Assembly: GCF_046097095.1 (NCBI RefSeq)
Contig: NZ_CP175698.1
Location: 3,348,001 to 3,412,000 of the forward strand
Length of the DNA: 64,000 bases
Source: Natrinema sp046097095
Lineage (GTDB): Archaea > Halobacteriota > Halobacteria > Halobacteriales > Natrialbaceae
Direction: 5' to 3'
Of this stretch, positions 50,911 to 59,868 are shown piece by piece (within the stretch, counting starts at the first letter, position 1; every line of letters begins with the position of its first letter). The notes below the pieces were generated by a model. The model was not told where the DNA came from. It did no database searches and worked only from the letters and a program-made list of their open reading frames with translations. The translations under genes and the position numbers were made by a program.

Positions 50911-53652
50911 TCAGTCCTCGAGTGACCGCTTCAGGCGGTCGAGTTCCGTCAGCGCCTCGACGGGGGTGAGTCGGGCCAGATCGAGCGCACGGAGTTCCGC
51001 GGCCACGTCGGTCGGCACGTCGCCACCATCTGCGGTGGCCGTCGACGCCGATTCGTCGGCCGACTTGATCGTCGTCTCTTTGGCTGCTTCGCCGCCTGCA
51101 TCGATTTCGCCGCCTGCCTCGAGGTCGCCGTCCTCCGCGTCCGCGACCAGTGTCCGCGCTCGGTCGACGACGGGTTCGGGAACTCCCGCGGCGGTCGCGA
51201 CCTGCACTCCGTAGGACCCCGTCGCTGCGCCGGGGGCGATCTCGTGGTGGAAGACGACCTCGCCGTCGCGCTGGTCGACCTCGAAGTGGAGCGTAAACGC
51301 GGCCGCGAGGTCGTCGGCGAGTTCGGTCAGCGGGTGGTGGTGAGTCGCGAACAGCGTCGTCGCGCCGACGGCGTCGTGGAGGTGTTCGGTGATCGCCTGC
51401 GCGATGGCCATCCCGTCGGCTGTGGAAGTGCCTCGGCCCACCTCGTCTAACAACACGAGCGAGTGCTCATCGGCCTCGCGCAGGATCGTCGCGAGTTCGT
51501 CCATCTCGACCATGAACGTCGAGCGCCCGCCGGCGATGTCGTCGCTGGCCCCGACGCGGGTGAAGATGCGATCGACGGGCGTGATCCGGGCGGCGCTGGC
51601 AGGGACGAAGCTGCCGACCTGCGCCAAGAGAACGATCTGGGCGACCTGCCGCATGTACGTCGATTTGCCCGACATGTTCGGTCCCGTGATCACCGCTAAC
51701 CGCCGGTCGTCGGTAAAGCGGGCGTCGTTCGGGACGAATGACTCCTGCGTGCGCTCGACGACGGGGTGACGGCCGCCCTCGATCTCGAGGGTCTGACCCC
51801 CATCTCGCTCGAGAATGTCGGGCCGGCAGTAGTCGTACTGGGCAGCGGCCGTCGCGAGCGAGACGAGCGCGTCGAGCGTCGCAAGCGCCTCGGCGAGCCC
51901 TTGGACGCGTTCGACCTCGTCTGCGATCTCACGGCGCACCGCACGGAAGAGTTCGTACTCGCGCTCGTCCGCGCGTTCCTCTGCGCCGACGATCTGGTCT
52001 TCGCGCTCTTTGAGGTCCGGCGTGACGAACCGCTCGGAGTTTTTCAGCGTCTGGCGGCGCTGGTAGTCTTCTGGCACCGACTCGAGGTTCGGATTCGTCA
52101 CCTCGATGTAGTAGCCGTGGACCGAGTTGTAGCCGACCTTCAGCGAGTCGATCCCGGTCCGCTCGCGTTCGCGTTCCTCTAGGTCGTCGATCCACTGCTT
52201 CCCGTCGCGGGCGGTCCCGCGCAGGTCATCCAAGTCCTCGTCGTACCCCTCGGCGATGATCCCACCCTCGGTGATCTCGATGGGCGGGTCCGAAACGATC
52301 GCATCCTCGATCAGTTCGCGGACGTCGGTCAGCGGATCGAGGCGGTCGTACAGCCGCTGTAAGCGCTCGCAGTCCGCGTCTTTGAGTTGCTCGCGGACCT
52401 CGGGGACGACGGCCAGCGTGTCCCGCAGCGAGCGCAGATCTCGCGCGTTCGCCCGCTCGCGGGAGATCCGGCCGATCAGCCGCTCGAGGTCGTAGACATC
52501 CCGCAGCCGGTCGTGGAGCCGCTCTCGCGTCTGGACCGCGCTCGTGAGTTCCTCGACGGCGTCGAGTCGCGCCTCGATCCGGTCGGGCTCGAGCAGCGGT
52601 CGCCGGAGCCAGTCTCTGAGCTTGCGACCGCCCAGCGCGCTGGCGGTCTCGTCTAAGACGCCGACGAGCGTCGCGTCGTCCCGGCCGTGGACCGCGCGCG
52701 GTTCGAACAGCTCGAGGCTCCGGAGGGCAACTGCGTCGAGTAGCAGGTACTCACGCGGGTCGTACCGCGTGAGGTGGGTGAGATACTCGAGGCGAGTATC
52801 GTCGCCCTCAACGGGGGCGGCATCGGCGGCTTCGTCTGCGCTGCTATCGTCCGTCTCGCCGCGCTCGCCCTCGTGTGTGCCGCCGCGGACGTACTCGGCG
52901 TAGGAGAGGAGCGCACCGCAGGCCCGAATTTCGACGTCGCTGGCGAGCAGGGCGTCGGGATTGCGAAAGTACGCGGCGACCTTCTCGCCGGCCCGCTCGC
53001 GGTCGAACGCCGACGCGTCGTAGGGCGAAACCATGCAGCCATCGGGAACCAAGTCGGTGGGCGCGTCGGGGCCGACGACGGCTTCCGCGGGATCGAACCG
53101 ACTCACCTCGTCGGCGATCGCCTCCCGCGAGGTCGAACTCGTCGCGAGGAAGTCCCCCGTCGAGACGTCGAGCAGGGCGAGCGCGAGGGCGCGATCCTCG
53201 GCGCTCGAGCCGCGGTCGCAGGCGATCGCCGCGACGAAATTGTTGTCGTCGCTCGCGAGCAGTTCGTCCTCGGTGAGCGTTCCGGGCGTGATCACGCGCG
53301 TCACGGCGCGCTCGACGACGCCCGACGTTTCACCGGGTTCCTCGACCTGATCGGCGACGGCGACCCGGTAGCCGGCCTCGAGTAACTCCTCGATGTACGA
53401 CTCGGCGTTGTCGATCGGGATGCCGGCCATCGGGTACTCGCCGGTACTATCCTCTCGACTCGTCAAGGCGATCTCGAGCAGGCGCGCGGTGCGTTCGGCC
53501 GCGCCACAGAAGGTTTCATAGAAGTCCCCTACCTGAAAGAGGACGATCGCGTCGTCGTACCGCGCACAGAGGTCGTGGTACTGCGCCATCATGGGCGTCA
53601 GCTCGTCGCGCTTTGCGGCCATCGCCTCGGGCGGGCCGAGCGCCGGATCCAT
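50911..53652 (-). CDS. mutS: DNA mismatch repair protein MutS
   Basis: A 913-residue MutS1 that recognises base mismatches. The N-terminal mismatch-binding motif with the Phe is in ALFQVGDFYETF-type sequence (IVLFQVGDFYETFCGAAE), the connector and lever domains follow, and the ATPase has Walker A VITGPNMSGKSTYMRQ, LLDEVGRGTSTADGMAIA (Walker B and signature) and FATHHHPLTEL. An acidic low-complexity insert (about residues 805-880) lies near the C-terminus. No mutL is adjacent in the window. The upstream region is shared with the divergent membrane regulator. Confidence 0.95.
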   Translation of the reverse strand: MDPALGPPEAMAAKRDELTPMMAQYHDLCARYDDAIVLFQVGDFYETFCGAAERTARLLEIALTSREDSTGEYPMAGIPIDNAESYIEELLEAGYRVAVADQVEEPGETSGVVERAVTRVITPGTLTEDELLASDDNNFVAAIACDRGSSAEDRALALALLDVSTGDFLATSSTSREAIADEVSRFDPAEAVVGPDAPTDLVPDGCMVSPYDASAFDRERAGEKVAAYFRNPDALLASDVEIRACGALLSYAEYVRGGTHEGERGETDDSSADEAADAAPVEGDDTRLEYLTHLTRYDPREYLLLDAVALRSLELFEPRAVHGRDDATLVGVLDETASALGGRKLRDWLRRPLLEPDRIEARLDAVEELTSAVQTRERLHDRLRDVYDLERLIGRISRERANARDLRSLRDTLAVVPEVREQLKDADCERLQRLYDRLDPLTDVRELIEDAIVSDPPIEITEGGIIAEGYDEDLDDLRGTARDGKQWIDDLEERERERTGIDSLKVGYNSVHGYYIEVTNPNLESVPEDYQRRQTLKNSERFVTPDLKEREDQIVGAEERADEREYELFRAVRREIADEVERVQGLAEALATLDALVSLATAAAQYDYCRPDILERDGGQTLEIEGGRHPVVERTQESFVPNDARFTDDRRLAVITGPNMSGKSTYMRQVAQIVLLAQVGSFVPASAARITPVDRIFTRVGASDDIAGGRSTFMVEMDELATILREADEHSLVLLDEVGRGTSTADGMAIAQAITEHLHDAVGATTLFATHHHPLTELADDLAAAFTLHFEVDQRDGEVVFHHEIAPGAATGSYGVQVATAAGVPEPVVDRARTLVADAEDGDLEAGGEIDAGGEAAKETTIKSADESASTATADGGDVPTDVAAELRALDLARLTPVEALTELDRLKRSLED

Positions 53653-53793
53653 ACCCGAATTCGGCCGCCCGACGCTGAAATACCTTGCTGGATCGATTCT
53701 ACGACGGCCCCGAATCTCGCTGCTCAGATCGGCCGACCGTCACGGAACGGAAAAAGCGTATTACGGTCGATCACCCATAGCCGAGCAACCGAT

Positions 53794-55065
53794 ATGGCAT
53801 CGACCCCATCGGTCGCGACGCGCGTAGTCGCGATCATCGTCGCTGCGGCGCTCCTCGGTGGGGGCGTCGCGGGTATCGCTGCGGGCACCTCGAGCGGCGG
53901 CTCGGAGCTTGCGGATTCGAGCGCCCTTTCGGTCGGCGACTCGCTCAATACCACCGATGGAACAACGGGGACCATTGAGAACACCACCAACGAGACCACG
54001 GATACGCTTCGAGAGACCACCGACACCGTGACCAACGGGGTCGAGAACACCACCGGAGCGGTGGTCGGATCGAACGGGTCGGTCGGCACGGCCGTCAACG
54101 AGACGACCGCCGTCATCGATGACACCGTCTCGACCACGACCGACACCGTCGACGCGACGGTCGACGAGACGACGGGCACCGTCGGCGAACCCAGTAACGG
54201 AACGGCGGTCGACGCCTCGCTCGAGACCGAGACCGCGGTCGGCGGCCAGCGTTCGGACGCAGGCGGCGACTCGAGCGATGGCGCGGCGACGGCCGACAGC
54301 ACGAGCGACGGTGACGGTGGCGACGGGAGCGACGCCGGCGTGGCCGGGACATCGGGTCCGACGGAGACGGCGACCGACGCGGTGCTCGTCGGGGCCCTGG
54401 GTGCGATCACCGCCTCCGGCGCGGCGGCTGGCGCTGCCGGCGGCTCGGGGGCCACGAGCGGCGCGAGCACCGCGACGGCCAACTGGCTGGGACAGTTCCG
54501 AACCCTCCGCGACCTGCAGCGGGCCGGCTCGGCCCTCCCGTGGAAGATCCTCCCGCTGTTTCGATACAGTACGTACGACGATTCGGACCCGCTCGAGCAC
54601 GACCGCCGGCGGGCGGTCTACGAGGTGATCGAGCGCGAGCCCGGTTCGTACCTCTCAGAGGTCAGCAACCGGACCAACATCCCGCTTTCGACGGTCCGCC
54701 ACCACGTTCGGGTGCTCGAGGACGAGGGCCTGGTGACTGGGATCAAGATCAACGGCAAGCGGCGGTACTTCCGCGATGCTGACGACGCCGAACTGCGGGC
54801 CGCCCTCGCGGAGCCGGCAAAGCGCGCGGTCCTCGAAACGCTCGCAGACCTCGGTCGCGCTCCCAACGGCCGGCTCGCGGACGAACTCGGGCGAGATCCG
54901 AGTACGGTCTCGCACCATCTCAGCGCGCTCGCGGACGACGGGCTGGTCGTCCGCGAGAAGGACGGCCGGTCGATGGTCAACGAACTACCGGCACGCGTCG
55001 CGGCGGCACTGGTCGACGAGACCGCGTCAGCGGCCGACTCAGCGCCAGCACCGGCCGACGACTGA
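53794..55065 (+). CDS. Membrane-anchored regulator with two winged helices
   Basis: A 423-residue protein from the start MASTPSVATRVVAII. It begins with a signal-anchor segment (VVAIIVAAALLGGGVAGIAAG), then about 170 residues of Thr/Asn/Asp/Gly-rich sequence with some seven Asn-X-Ser/Thr sites, resembling a glycosylated outer segment. A second hydrophobic stretch (AVLVGALGAITASGAAAGAAGG) is followed by two winged-helix domains: AVYEVIEREPGSYLSEVSNR with LSTVRHHVRVLEDEGLV, and AVLETLADLGRAPNGRLADE with DPSTVSHHLSALADDGLVV. The DNA-binding part would face the cytoplasm, so this may be a one-component transmembrane regulator. Its targets are unknown. Confidence 0.75.
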   Translation: MASTPSVATRVVAIIVAAALLGGGVAGIAAGTSSGGSELADSSALSVGDSLNTTDGTTGTIENTTNETTDTLRETTDTVTNGVENTTGAVVGSNGSVGTAVNETTAVIDDTVSTTTDTVDATVDETTGTVGEPSNGTAVDASLETETAVGGQRSDAGGDSSDGAATADSTSDGDGGDGSDAGVAGTSGPTETATDAVLVGALGAITASGAAAGAAGGSGATSGASTATANWLGQFRTLRDLQRAGSALPWKILPLFRYSTYDDSDPLEHDRRRAVYEVIEREPGSYLSEVSNRTNIPLSTVRHHVRVLEDEGLVTGIKINGKRRYFRDADDAELRAALAEPAKRAVLETLADLGRAPNGRLADELGRDPSTVSHHLSALADDGLVVREKDGRSMVNELPARVAAALVDETASAADSAPAPADD

Positions 55066-55094
55066 GCGTCGTGACCGTCCACTTGCCAGTCGAG

Positions 55095-55433
55095 TTACGC
55101 ATCGGTCTCGAAGTACAGCGCCGCGTGGTTCGCACAGCCGGGATTGAACGCCGCGTCGCAGGCCGGGCAGCGGTAGTCGGCCTCGAGATAGTCCGGAACG
55201 GTGAGGTCCGTCCCACAGACCCCACACAGCACCGACGGCTCGTCGAACCGGTCGCGGGGCCACGGGACGGCCTCGTGGTCCGTGCGCTCCTCGTGACACC
55301 GGAAGCAGGGATAGTAGCGCTCGCAGCAGGCGAACTTGAACGCGACGACATCGCGGTCGGTGTGGTAATGGGCACACCGCGTTTCCGGACCGACATCGAC
55401 ACCGCGGACGGTCTGTTTCCCGATCGATTGCAC
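55095..55433 (-). CDS. CHY zinc finger protein
   Basis: A 112-residue protein from the GTG start chosen because the family begins near VQSIGKQTVRGVDVG. An ATG 23 codons upstream gives a poorly conserved extension. Cysteine and histidine ligands follow the CHY pattern: RCAHYH, ACCERYYPCFRCHEE, LCGVCG, and RCPACDAAFNPGCANH, binding several zinc ions. In eukaryotes the domain occurs in ubiquitin ligases such as Pirh2, and its archaeal role is unknown. Convergent to the membrane regulator. Confidence 0.85.
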   Translation of the reverse strand: MQSIGKQTVRGVDVGPETRCAHYHTDRDVVAFKFACCERYYPCFRCHEERTDHEAVPWPRDRFDEPSVLCGVCGTDLTVPDYLEADYRCPACDAAFNPGCANHAALYFETDA

Positions 55434-55725
55434 GCGCGGATCGACGGCCGGCGGACGCTTCGGTGTTGCGATCGCACGGGAACGGTCTGGCCCTCGGGTC
55501 ACTCGGTTTCTGGCACACCGGGAGAGGATACCGCTAGGACGGCGGCTGCTCCGGGAGTGTGGGTGCTGGGGCGTCTTGAGGGCGGGATCGTCGACCGTGA
55601 CCGTCGTCCAGCGCCTCGAGTCGTGGTTCGTTCGATTCGCGAACGGTCGCGTAGCCGTGCCACAGAGAACTACGGTGTGCAGGGTGCACCGCGTTGCTGG
55701 ACCGATGAATCGGCCGCTATCAGGG

Positions 55726-56031
55726 TCACGAGACGAGGCGTAGCGAATAAATAAAGAGCAACAGTCCGACCGCGATGAATATCGCTTCCGCAGTCCGGAG
55801 CAGATAGAGTTCCCGTCCGAACGCCGTGATGCCGCCGTTAACGCCGAACTCGTACAACGCTTCCGTGACGGTTCCTAGCGTGAGAATCGCGAAGCCGACG
55901 GTCACGACCAAGAGGGAGGGAAGCCCCTCGCGCTTGTACGCCTTGTAGGCGATGACGGTGAGGACCACCCCCAGACCGAACGTGACGACGTTCGAGAGCA
56001 GGAACAGCCACGAACTCGCCGATTGGGTCAT
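55726..56031 (-). CDS. Membrane protein of the DUF7521 kind
   Basis: A 101-residue protein with three hydrophobic helices (LFLLSNVVTFGLGVVLTVIAY, LLVVTVGFAILTLGTVTEAL in part, and AEAIFIAVGLLLFIYSLRLV) and a charged loop YKAYKREG after the first. This matches a small haloarchaeal membrane family commonly found next to a winged-helix gene, which I recall as DUF7521. The winged-helix gene lies upstream on the same strand 33 bp away, so the pair probably forms one operon. Confidence 0.75.
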   Translation of the reverse strand: MTQSASSWLFLLSNVVTFGLGVVLTVIAYKAYKREGLPSLLVVTVGFAILTLGTVTEALYEFGVNGGITAFGRELYLLRTAEAIFIAVGLLLFIYSLRLVS

Positions 56032-56064
56032 CCAATCCCCCTCATGGAACTCACCCGGGTGATC

Positions 56065-56406
56065 TCACCCTCCTAACGATCGCCACAGCTGGCCGAATCG
56101 GTCGATCGTATCGTTTCGAAACTGGATGTCGACGCGAAACTCCCCATGTTCGACGGTGAACTCGATGTGCCTGACTGCGGTCTTGAAACTAGTGTAATTG
56201 TCCCCCGTTGGAGAGATTTCGGTCTCCTCCTCGAGAAACGAGGCCTCGACTAAGTCGTTCGTCTGCCTGTAGACCGTCGTGAGCGAGACGTCGAGCGCCT
56301 GCTCGAGTTCGCTGGCGGTCATCGGTTCGCGACTCGCCGCTGCAAGAATTCGTCGCGACGATTCGCTGTCGATTGCCTCGATGACCTCCTGGGGATCGAT
56401 AGCCAT
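56065..56406 (-). CDS. Winged-helix transcriptional regulator, ArsR-like
   Basis: A 113-residue regulator. The wHTH spans about residues 12-75 (DSESSRRILAAASREPMTASEL, EQALDVSLTTVYRQTNDLVEAS), and the C-terminal beta strands (HIEFTVEHGEFRVDIQFRN) may bind a ligand or partner. It pairs with the downstream membrane protein, a layout seen repeatedly in haloarchaea and thought to sense a membrane signal. Targets unknown. The gas vesicle locus starts about 500 bp further on. Confidence 0.85.
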   Translation of the reverse strand: MAIDPQEVIEAIDSESSRRILAAASREPMTASELEQALDVSLTTVYRQTNDLVEASFLEEETEISPTGDNYTSFKTAVRHIEFTVEHGEFRVDIQFRNDTIDRFGQLWRSLGG

Positions 56407-56527
56407 TTGACTATAGCGTGCTAGTACTCGCCGCTACTTTACCTTGCGGGGGCCCGTTTGCGAGGGCTGCAAACGCCGCTCGAGTTTATCAGTGGCACGC
56501 CCCTACCGGGGAACGGAGGCACGTTCC

Positions 56528-56740
56528 ATGAAGAATGACTGGGATCGACTCGTGTGGGGAGTCGAACCATCTCTCGAAGAGAACGAAATCCGAATTAGCA
56601 TCGAGGGCGTGATTGACGACGTTGACGAGCAGCTAGTGCGGCAGTTTCAAGAGAACAACGCCCGTCTCGATCAAGTTACACTCGTGCCGGTAGACGACGG
56701 GGACGCTAAGCGCGTTTCTTCGTCCGAGAACGCGGATTAA
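56528..56740 (+). CDS. Hypothetical protein, 70 residues
   Basis: A short soluble protein from the start MKNDWDRLVWGVEPS. It reads as helix-strand-helix (ENEIRISIEGVIDDVDEQLVRQF, NARLDQVTLVPVDDG) with an acidic end. It lies next to the gas vesicle locus and is convergent with gvpO, but I recognise no Gvp family in it. Alternative: a CheF-like or regulatory accessory peptide. No function assigned. Confidence 0.55.
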   Translation: MKNDWDRLVWGVEPSLEENEIRISIEGVIDDVDEQLVRQFQENNARLDQVTLVPVDDGDAKRVSSSENAD

Positions 56741-56917
56741 ACTGACGGAGACAGGTCGAAGGAGGCGAAAAGCGGGCTCGACCGCTTCTCTTCGGACTCG
56801 ACCGATAGCCCCCCTTGCGGCGAGGAGAGACGGCAACAGCGGAGACGGCGACAGCGACGACGGATGGCGTTGCCACTCACGCCGGGACCGATCCCGATTC
56901 GAATCCGCGCTCGAGCG

Positions 56918-57484
56918 TCACTCGAACTCGGCGGTGTCGCCGCGGCGGTAGCGATCGAGTCGGCGGTAGCCGTGAACGGTGGTGTCGGTATCGAGTTCGA
57001 TCTCGTAACGACCGACGATGTCCTGGGTGTCCGGGACGGCTCGCCGCTCGACGACCTCGACGACGGCGCGCCAGCCGTCGTCGGTCGGGGTAATCTCGCT
57101 GACGCCGTCGAACTCGTGGCCGATGAGTTCGCTCGCGGTCGATTGGACGGTCTTTCGGACCGCAAGAATACCGGCGATCTCCTCGCGGTCGGCGTCGGAC
57201 TCCGCGTCCGTCTCTTCGGGGTCAGTCTCCTCCTCGGCGGTCATGTCGACCGTTTCGCGCGATTCGGTCTCGTTCGATTCGGAGTCCCCCGTCTCGCGCT
57301 CGGCCGCCTCGTCCGTCTGTTCGGTTTGTTCTTCCCGATCGGTTTGCTGACTGTCGCTCACTGTTGGATCACTCTCGTCGTGCTGGAAGCAGAAGCCGCC
57401 GTCTCGAGCCCGCCGTGAGCAGCGCTCGCCATCCTCGGTTATAGCCCTGCATTGCTCGTGTGATTGCACGTCGGCTTCGGCCAT
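56918..57484 (-). CDS. gvpO: Gas vesicle protein GvpO with N-terminal Cys/His motif
   Basis: A 188-residue GvpO, a cytosolic accessory protein required for gas vesicle formation in haloarchaea. The conserved GvpO domain occupies about residues 105-188 (VQSTASELIGHEFDGVSEI, DGWRAVVEVVERRAVPDTQD, VGRYEIELDTDTTVHGY). The N-terminal 40 residues carry a C-x8-C-x8-C-x2-H pattern (QCRAITEDGERCSRR, GGFCFQHD) that looks like a small zinc-binding domain, joined by a roughly 60-residue acidic linker. As I recall, the Halobacterium GvpO is shorter, so this is an extended form. It is the last gene of the gvpA-N-O arm. Confidence 0.92.
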   Translation of the reverse strand: MAEADVQSHEQCRAITEDGERCSRRARDGGFCFQHDESDPTVSDSQQTDREEQTEQTDEAAERETGDSESNETESRETVDMTAEEETDPEETDAESDADREEIAGILAVRKTVQSTASELIGHEFDGVSEITPTDDGWRAVVEVVERRAVPDTQDIVGRYEIELDTDTTVHGYRRLDRYRRGDTAEFE

Positions 57485-57538
57485 TGGTCTGGATTCAGTT
57501 CGATATGGATCGTCCGGGTCGATCGATCCCGCTCTCGG

Positions 57539-58561
57539 TCAGATCGTCTCCGCGATTCGCGATCGCAACTCGTCGATATCACCGCCGCCCTCGCCCGCGA
57601 TCTTCGGCGCGAGAACGTCCGTGAAGACGTTCGACAGCGTCTCGTCGTCGAATTCACCGTCGGCGTCGTGGCCGTCGAAGACCGCCAGCCCCGCCGCGGC
57701 GGTGATCGCCGTCCGCGTACCCACGGCGATCTCGAGTTCGTCGCGAAGCGCCCGCGTCGTCGCCACGACGGTGTCGATATCGTCCGCCGGGAGGTCGACG
57801 TGGGACGCGACGATCTCGCGTTCCGTCTCGTCGTCGTAGAAGCCAACGTGAACGCCGACGAACCGATCGAGCAGCGCATCTTGCTGTTCGTGGACGCCGG
57901 CGTACTCCACGTCATTTGACGTGAGAATCGCCCGAAATTCGGGGTGGACGTCGATCGTCCGATCCTCGCCGCGCTTGCCCGGCCGCTCCAAGACGCCCTC
58001 CTCGAAGACCGAGAGCAGGACGTTGTGGGCGGTGGGGTCGCTGCGCGAGAACTCGTTGTAAACGAGCGTCGCACCCTCGCGAACGGCGACCGAGAGGGGG
58101 TTGTCCACCCACTGCTCGCGGACGATCTCCGTCTTCTTGCTGACGCCGCTGACGAACTGATCGCTCTCTTCGTAGCGCTCGCCGCCGGCGTGGGTGCCGA
58201 CGAGCGAGGCCGTATCGATCGCCTCGTCGCCGTTGAGCCGGACGACCGGCCGACCGCGGTTCGCCGCAGCCGACAGCGCGAGTGCCGTCTTGCCCGACCC
58301 CGTCGGCCCGATCAGGTGGACCGGCTGGTCGGCCTCGAGCCAACCCGTGATCCGCTCTTGAAGGGATTCGACGGCGTCCGTTTCCACGAACGGCTCGGGG
58401 ACGACCGCCTTGGGGTCGGAGAGCAGGCTGTCGCCGTTGCGGTCGCCACTCGGCGACTTCCGGGCGAGATCCTTCTTCGATTTTCGGGTCGCTTTCTGCT
58501 CGCGGCTGGCCGTGATCTTCCGGCCACGGACCGTACGCTTTCGCGAGGCGTCGTCGGCCAT
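57539..58561 (-). CDS. gvpN: Gas vesicle protein GvpN
   Basis: A 340-residue AAA-type ATPase, required for assembling wide gas vesicles in haloarchaea. It has Walker A IGPTGSGKTALALSAA, the Walker B ATLVYNEFSRSDPTAHN and a sensor-like RAILTSNDVEYAG. The first about 55 residues are basic and low complexity. It lies 8 bp after gvpA and before gvpO, the usual order except that gvpC, normally between A and N, is absent. Confidence 0.95.
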   Translation of the reverse strand: MADDASRKRTVRGRKITASREQKATRKSKKDLARKSPSGDRNGDSLLSDPKAVVPEPFVETDAVESLQERITGWLEADQPVHLIGPTGSGKTALALSAAANRGRPVVRLNGDEAIDTASLVGTHAGGERYEESDQFVSGVSKKTEIVREQWVDNPLSVAVREGATLVYNEFSRSDPTAHNVLLSVFEEGVLERPGKRGEDRTIDVHPEFRAILTSNDVEYAGVHEQQDALLDRFVGVHVGFYDDETEREIVASHVDLPADDIDTVVATTRALRDELEIAVGTRTAITAAAGLAVFDGHDADGEFDDETLSNVFTDVLAPKIAGEGGGDIDELRSRIAETI

Positions 58562-58569
58562 ATGAAGGG

Positions 58570-58833
58570 TTACGACGGTTCGGCGCGGGGCTCGACCTCG
58601 AGTTCCTCGAGTTCTTCGACGTCGCCCTCGGCGGTGGCCTGCTCGATTTTCGCTATTTCCTCTGCGTAGTGCAGGAAGGTGTCGACTGAGGCGACGACGA
58701 CGCGGGCCTCGACCGTCAGCAACTCGATTCCGACGACTGAGATCCGCGCCCAGACGTCGATGACGACGCCCTTATCGAGGACGCGGTCCAGTACTTCCGC
58801 CAGACTCGAGGAATTCGGAGTTCGTTGTGTCAT
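58570..58833 (-). CDS. gvpA: Gas vesicle major structural protein GvpA
   Basis: An 87-residue GvpA that forms the rib-like gas vesicle wall. The highly conserved core is SLAEVLDRVLDKGVVIDVWARISVVGIELLTVEARVVVASVDTF, recognised in VLDKGVVIDVWARISVVG and LLTVEARVVVASV. The tail after residue 72 is acidic. The start is the ATG following a GAGGAGGCGG Shine-Dalgarno-like run about 20 nt upstream. It begins the leftward arm of the locus. Confidence 0.97.
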   Translation of the reverse strand: MTQRTPNSSSLAEVLDRVLDKGVVIDVWARISVVGIELLTVEARVVVASVDTFLHYAEEIAKIEQATAEGDVEELEELEVEPRAEPS

Positions 58834-59242
58834 AACGGCTGCTTCTTGGCCGCCTCCTCGTAATTCGACTCGGTCTGCACTTGCAAGTCTCACTATCTTT
58901 GGTCGCCGTTCTCGGATCGGCGTCGCTTTTAGCGCATTCGGGGTTGCGACTGCAAGCACCACGATAACTGGCGGGCGCGACGAACAGTTCGTGACGATAC
59001 TCGATCCGAGGCTCGTTACGGGCCAGACCGCGAAAACCGCGGCGCTTACACTCTGCCACATACCTCATGCTACCGATCCGTCCCATCGCTGACCGAGACG
59101 AAGCACGCACGCGTTTATCGACCCATAGGTATCGTCGATCGGCTCGTAACGGGCGTCAACTCCCAGACGGTGATCCCGTGTCCGTCGGAAGACGATCGCC
59201 GTCTTCAGCCGGCGCTCCGCCGCGGTCGGCGGGTGATCCGCG
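58834..59242. other. Divergent region between gvpA and gvpF
   Basis: About 410 bp separating the two gas vesicle arms. In classical haloarchaeal loci gvpD and gvpE lie here or beside it, but no such reading frame is present. Possible promoter elements are TTTATC (59114-59119) before gvpF and the minus-strand GAATTACGAG and CTAAAAG stretches before gvpA. None is strong. A purine-rich Shine-Dalgarno (minus GAGGAGGCGG) precedes gvpA. Confidence 0.45.
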
Positions 59243-59866
59243 ATGAGCAACCGATACGTCTACGGCGTCGTCGAGTCGGACGACGTCGCGTTCGAAACCG
59301 ATGCGGTCGCGGGCGCAGACAGCGTCTACACGGTCTCCCATCGTCGACTCGGCGCGGTCGTCTCCGACATCGACACCACCGATCCCGAAGAGACCGACGA
59401 GGACGCCCAACTCCACGACGATGTGCTTCGAGAGATCATGGCCTACGACGGCGGGACGACCGTCGTTCCCATGCAGTTCGGGATGGCCTTCGAGGGCGAC
59501 CGAGAACTGAAGAACGTCTTACGCGGGGCGCGACCGGCGTTCCGACGCGCGATGAACGACATCGAAGGGAAGATCGAACTCGGCCTCAAACTCGTCCGCG
59601 AGGACGACGCAGATGTCGACCGTGAGGCGCTCGAGGACGACGTCGAAGCCCGGTTCGATTCCATCGCCACGCAGGCCGTCGAAAACGACCTGTTCAGCGA
59701 TCGGCTTGTCTTGAACCGCTCGTATCTCGTCGACGAGGATGAGCGCGAGGCGTTCGACGAGGCGGTCGCCGAGTTCGAAGCCGACCGCGACGACCTGCTG
59801 GTCCAGTATACCGGACCGTTTGCGCCGTATAGCTTCGTCGACGTGAAAATCGGAGCCAAACAGTAA
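59243..59866 (+). CDS. gvpF: Gas vesicle protein GvpF
   Basis: A 207-residue GvpL/GvpF family protein, a minor structural or nucleation component. Family motifs are RYVYGVVESDD at the N-terminus, VVSDIDTTDP, VVPMQFGMAFEGDRELKNVL and the end GPFAPYSFVDVKIG. The length is normal. It opens the rightward arm, 2 bp before gvpG. Confidence 0.94.
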   Translation: MSNRYVYGVVESDDVAFETDAVAGADSVYTVSHRRLGAVVSDIDTTDPEETDEDAQLHDDVLREIMAYDGGTTVVPMQFGMAFEGDRELKNVLRGARPAFRRAMNDIEGKIELGLKLVREDDADVDREALEDDVEARFDSIATQAVENDLFSDRLVLNRSYLVDEDEREAFDEAVAEFEADRDDLLVQYTGPFAPYSFVDVKIGAKQ

Positions 59867-59868
59867 CC

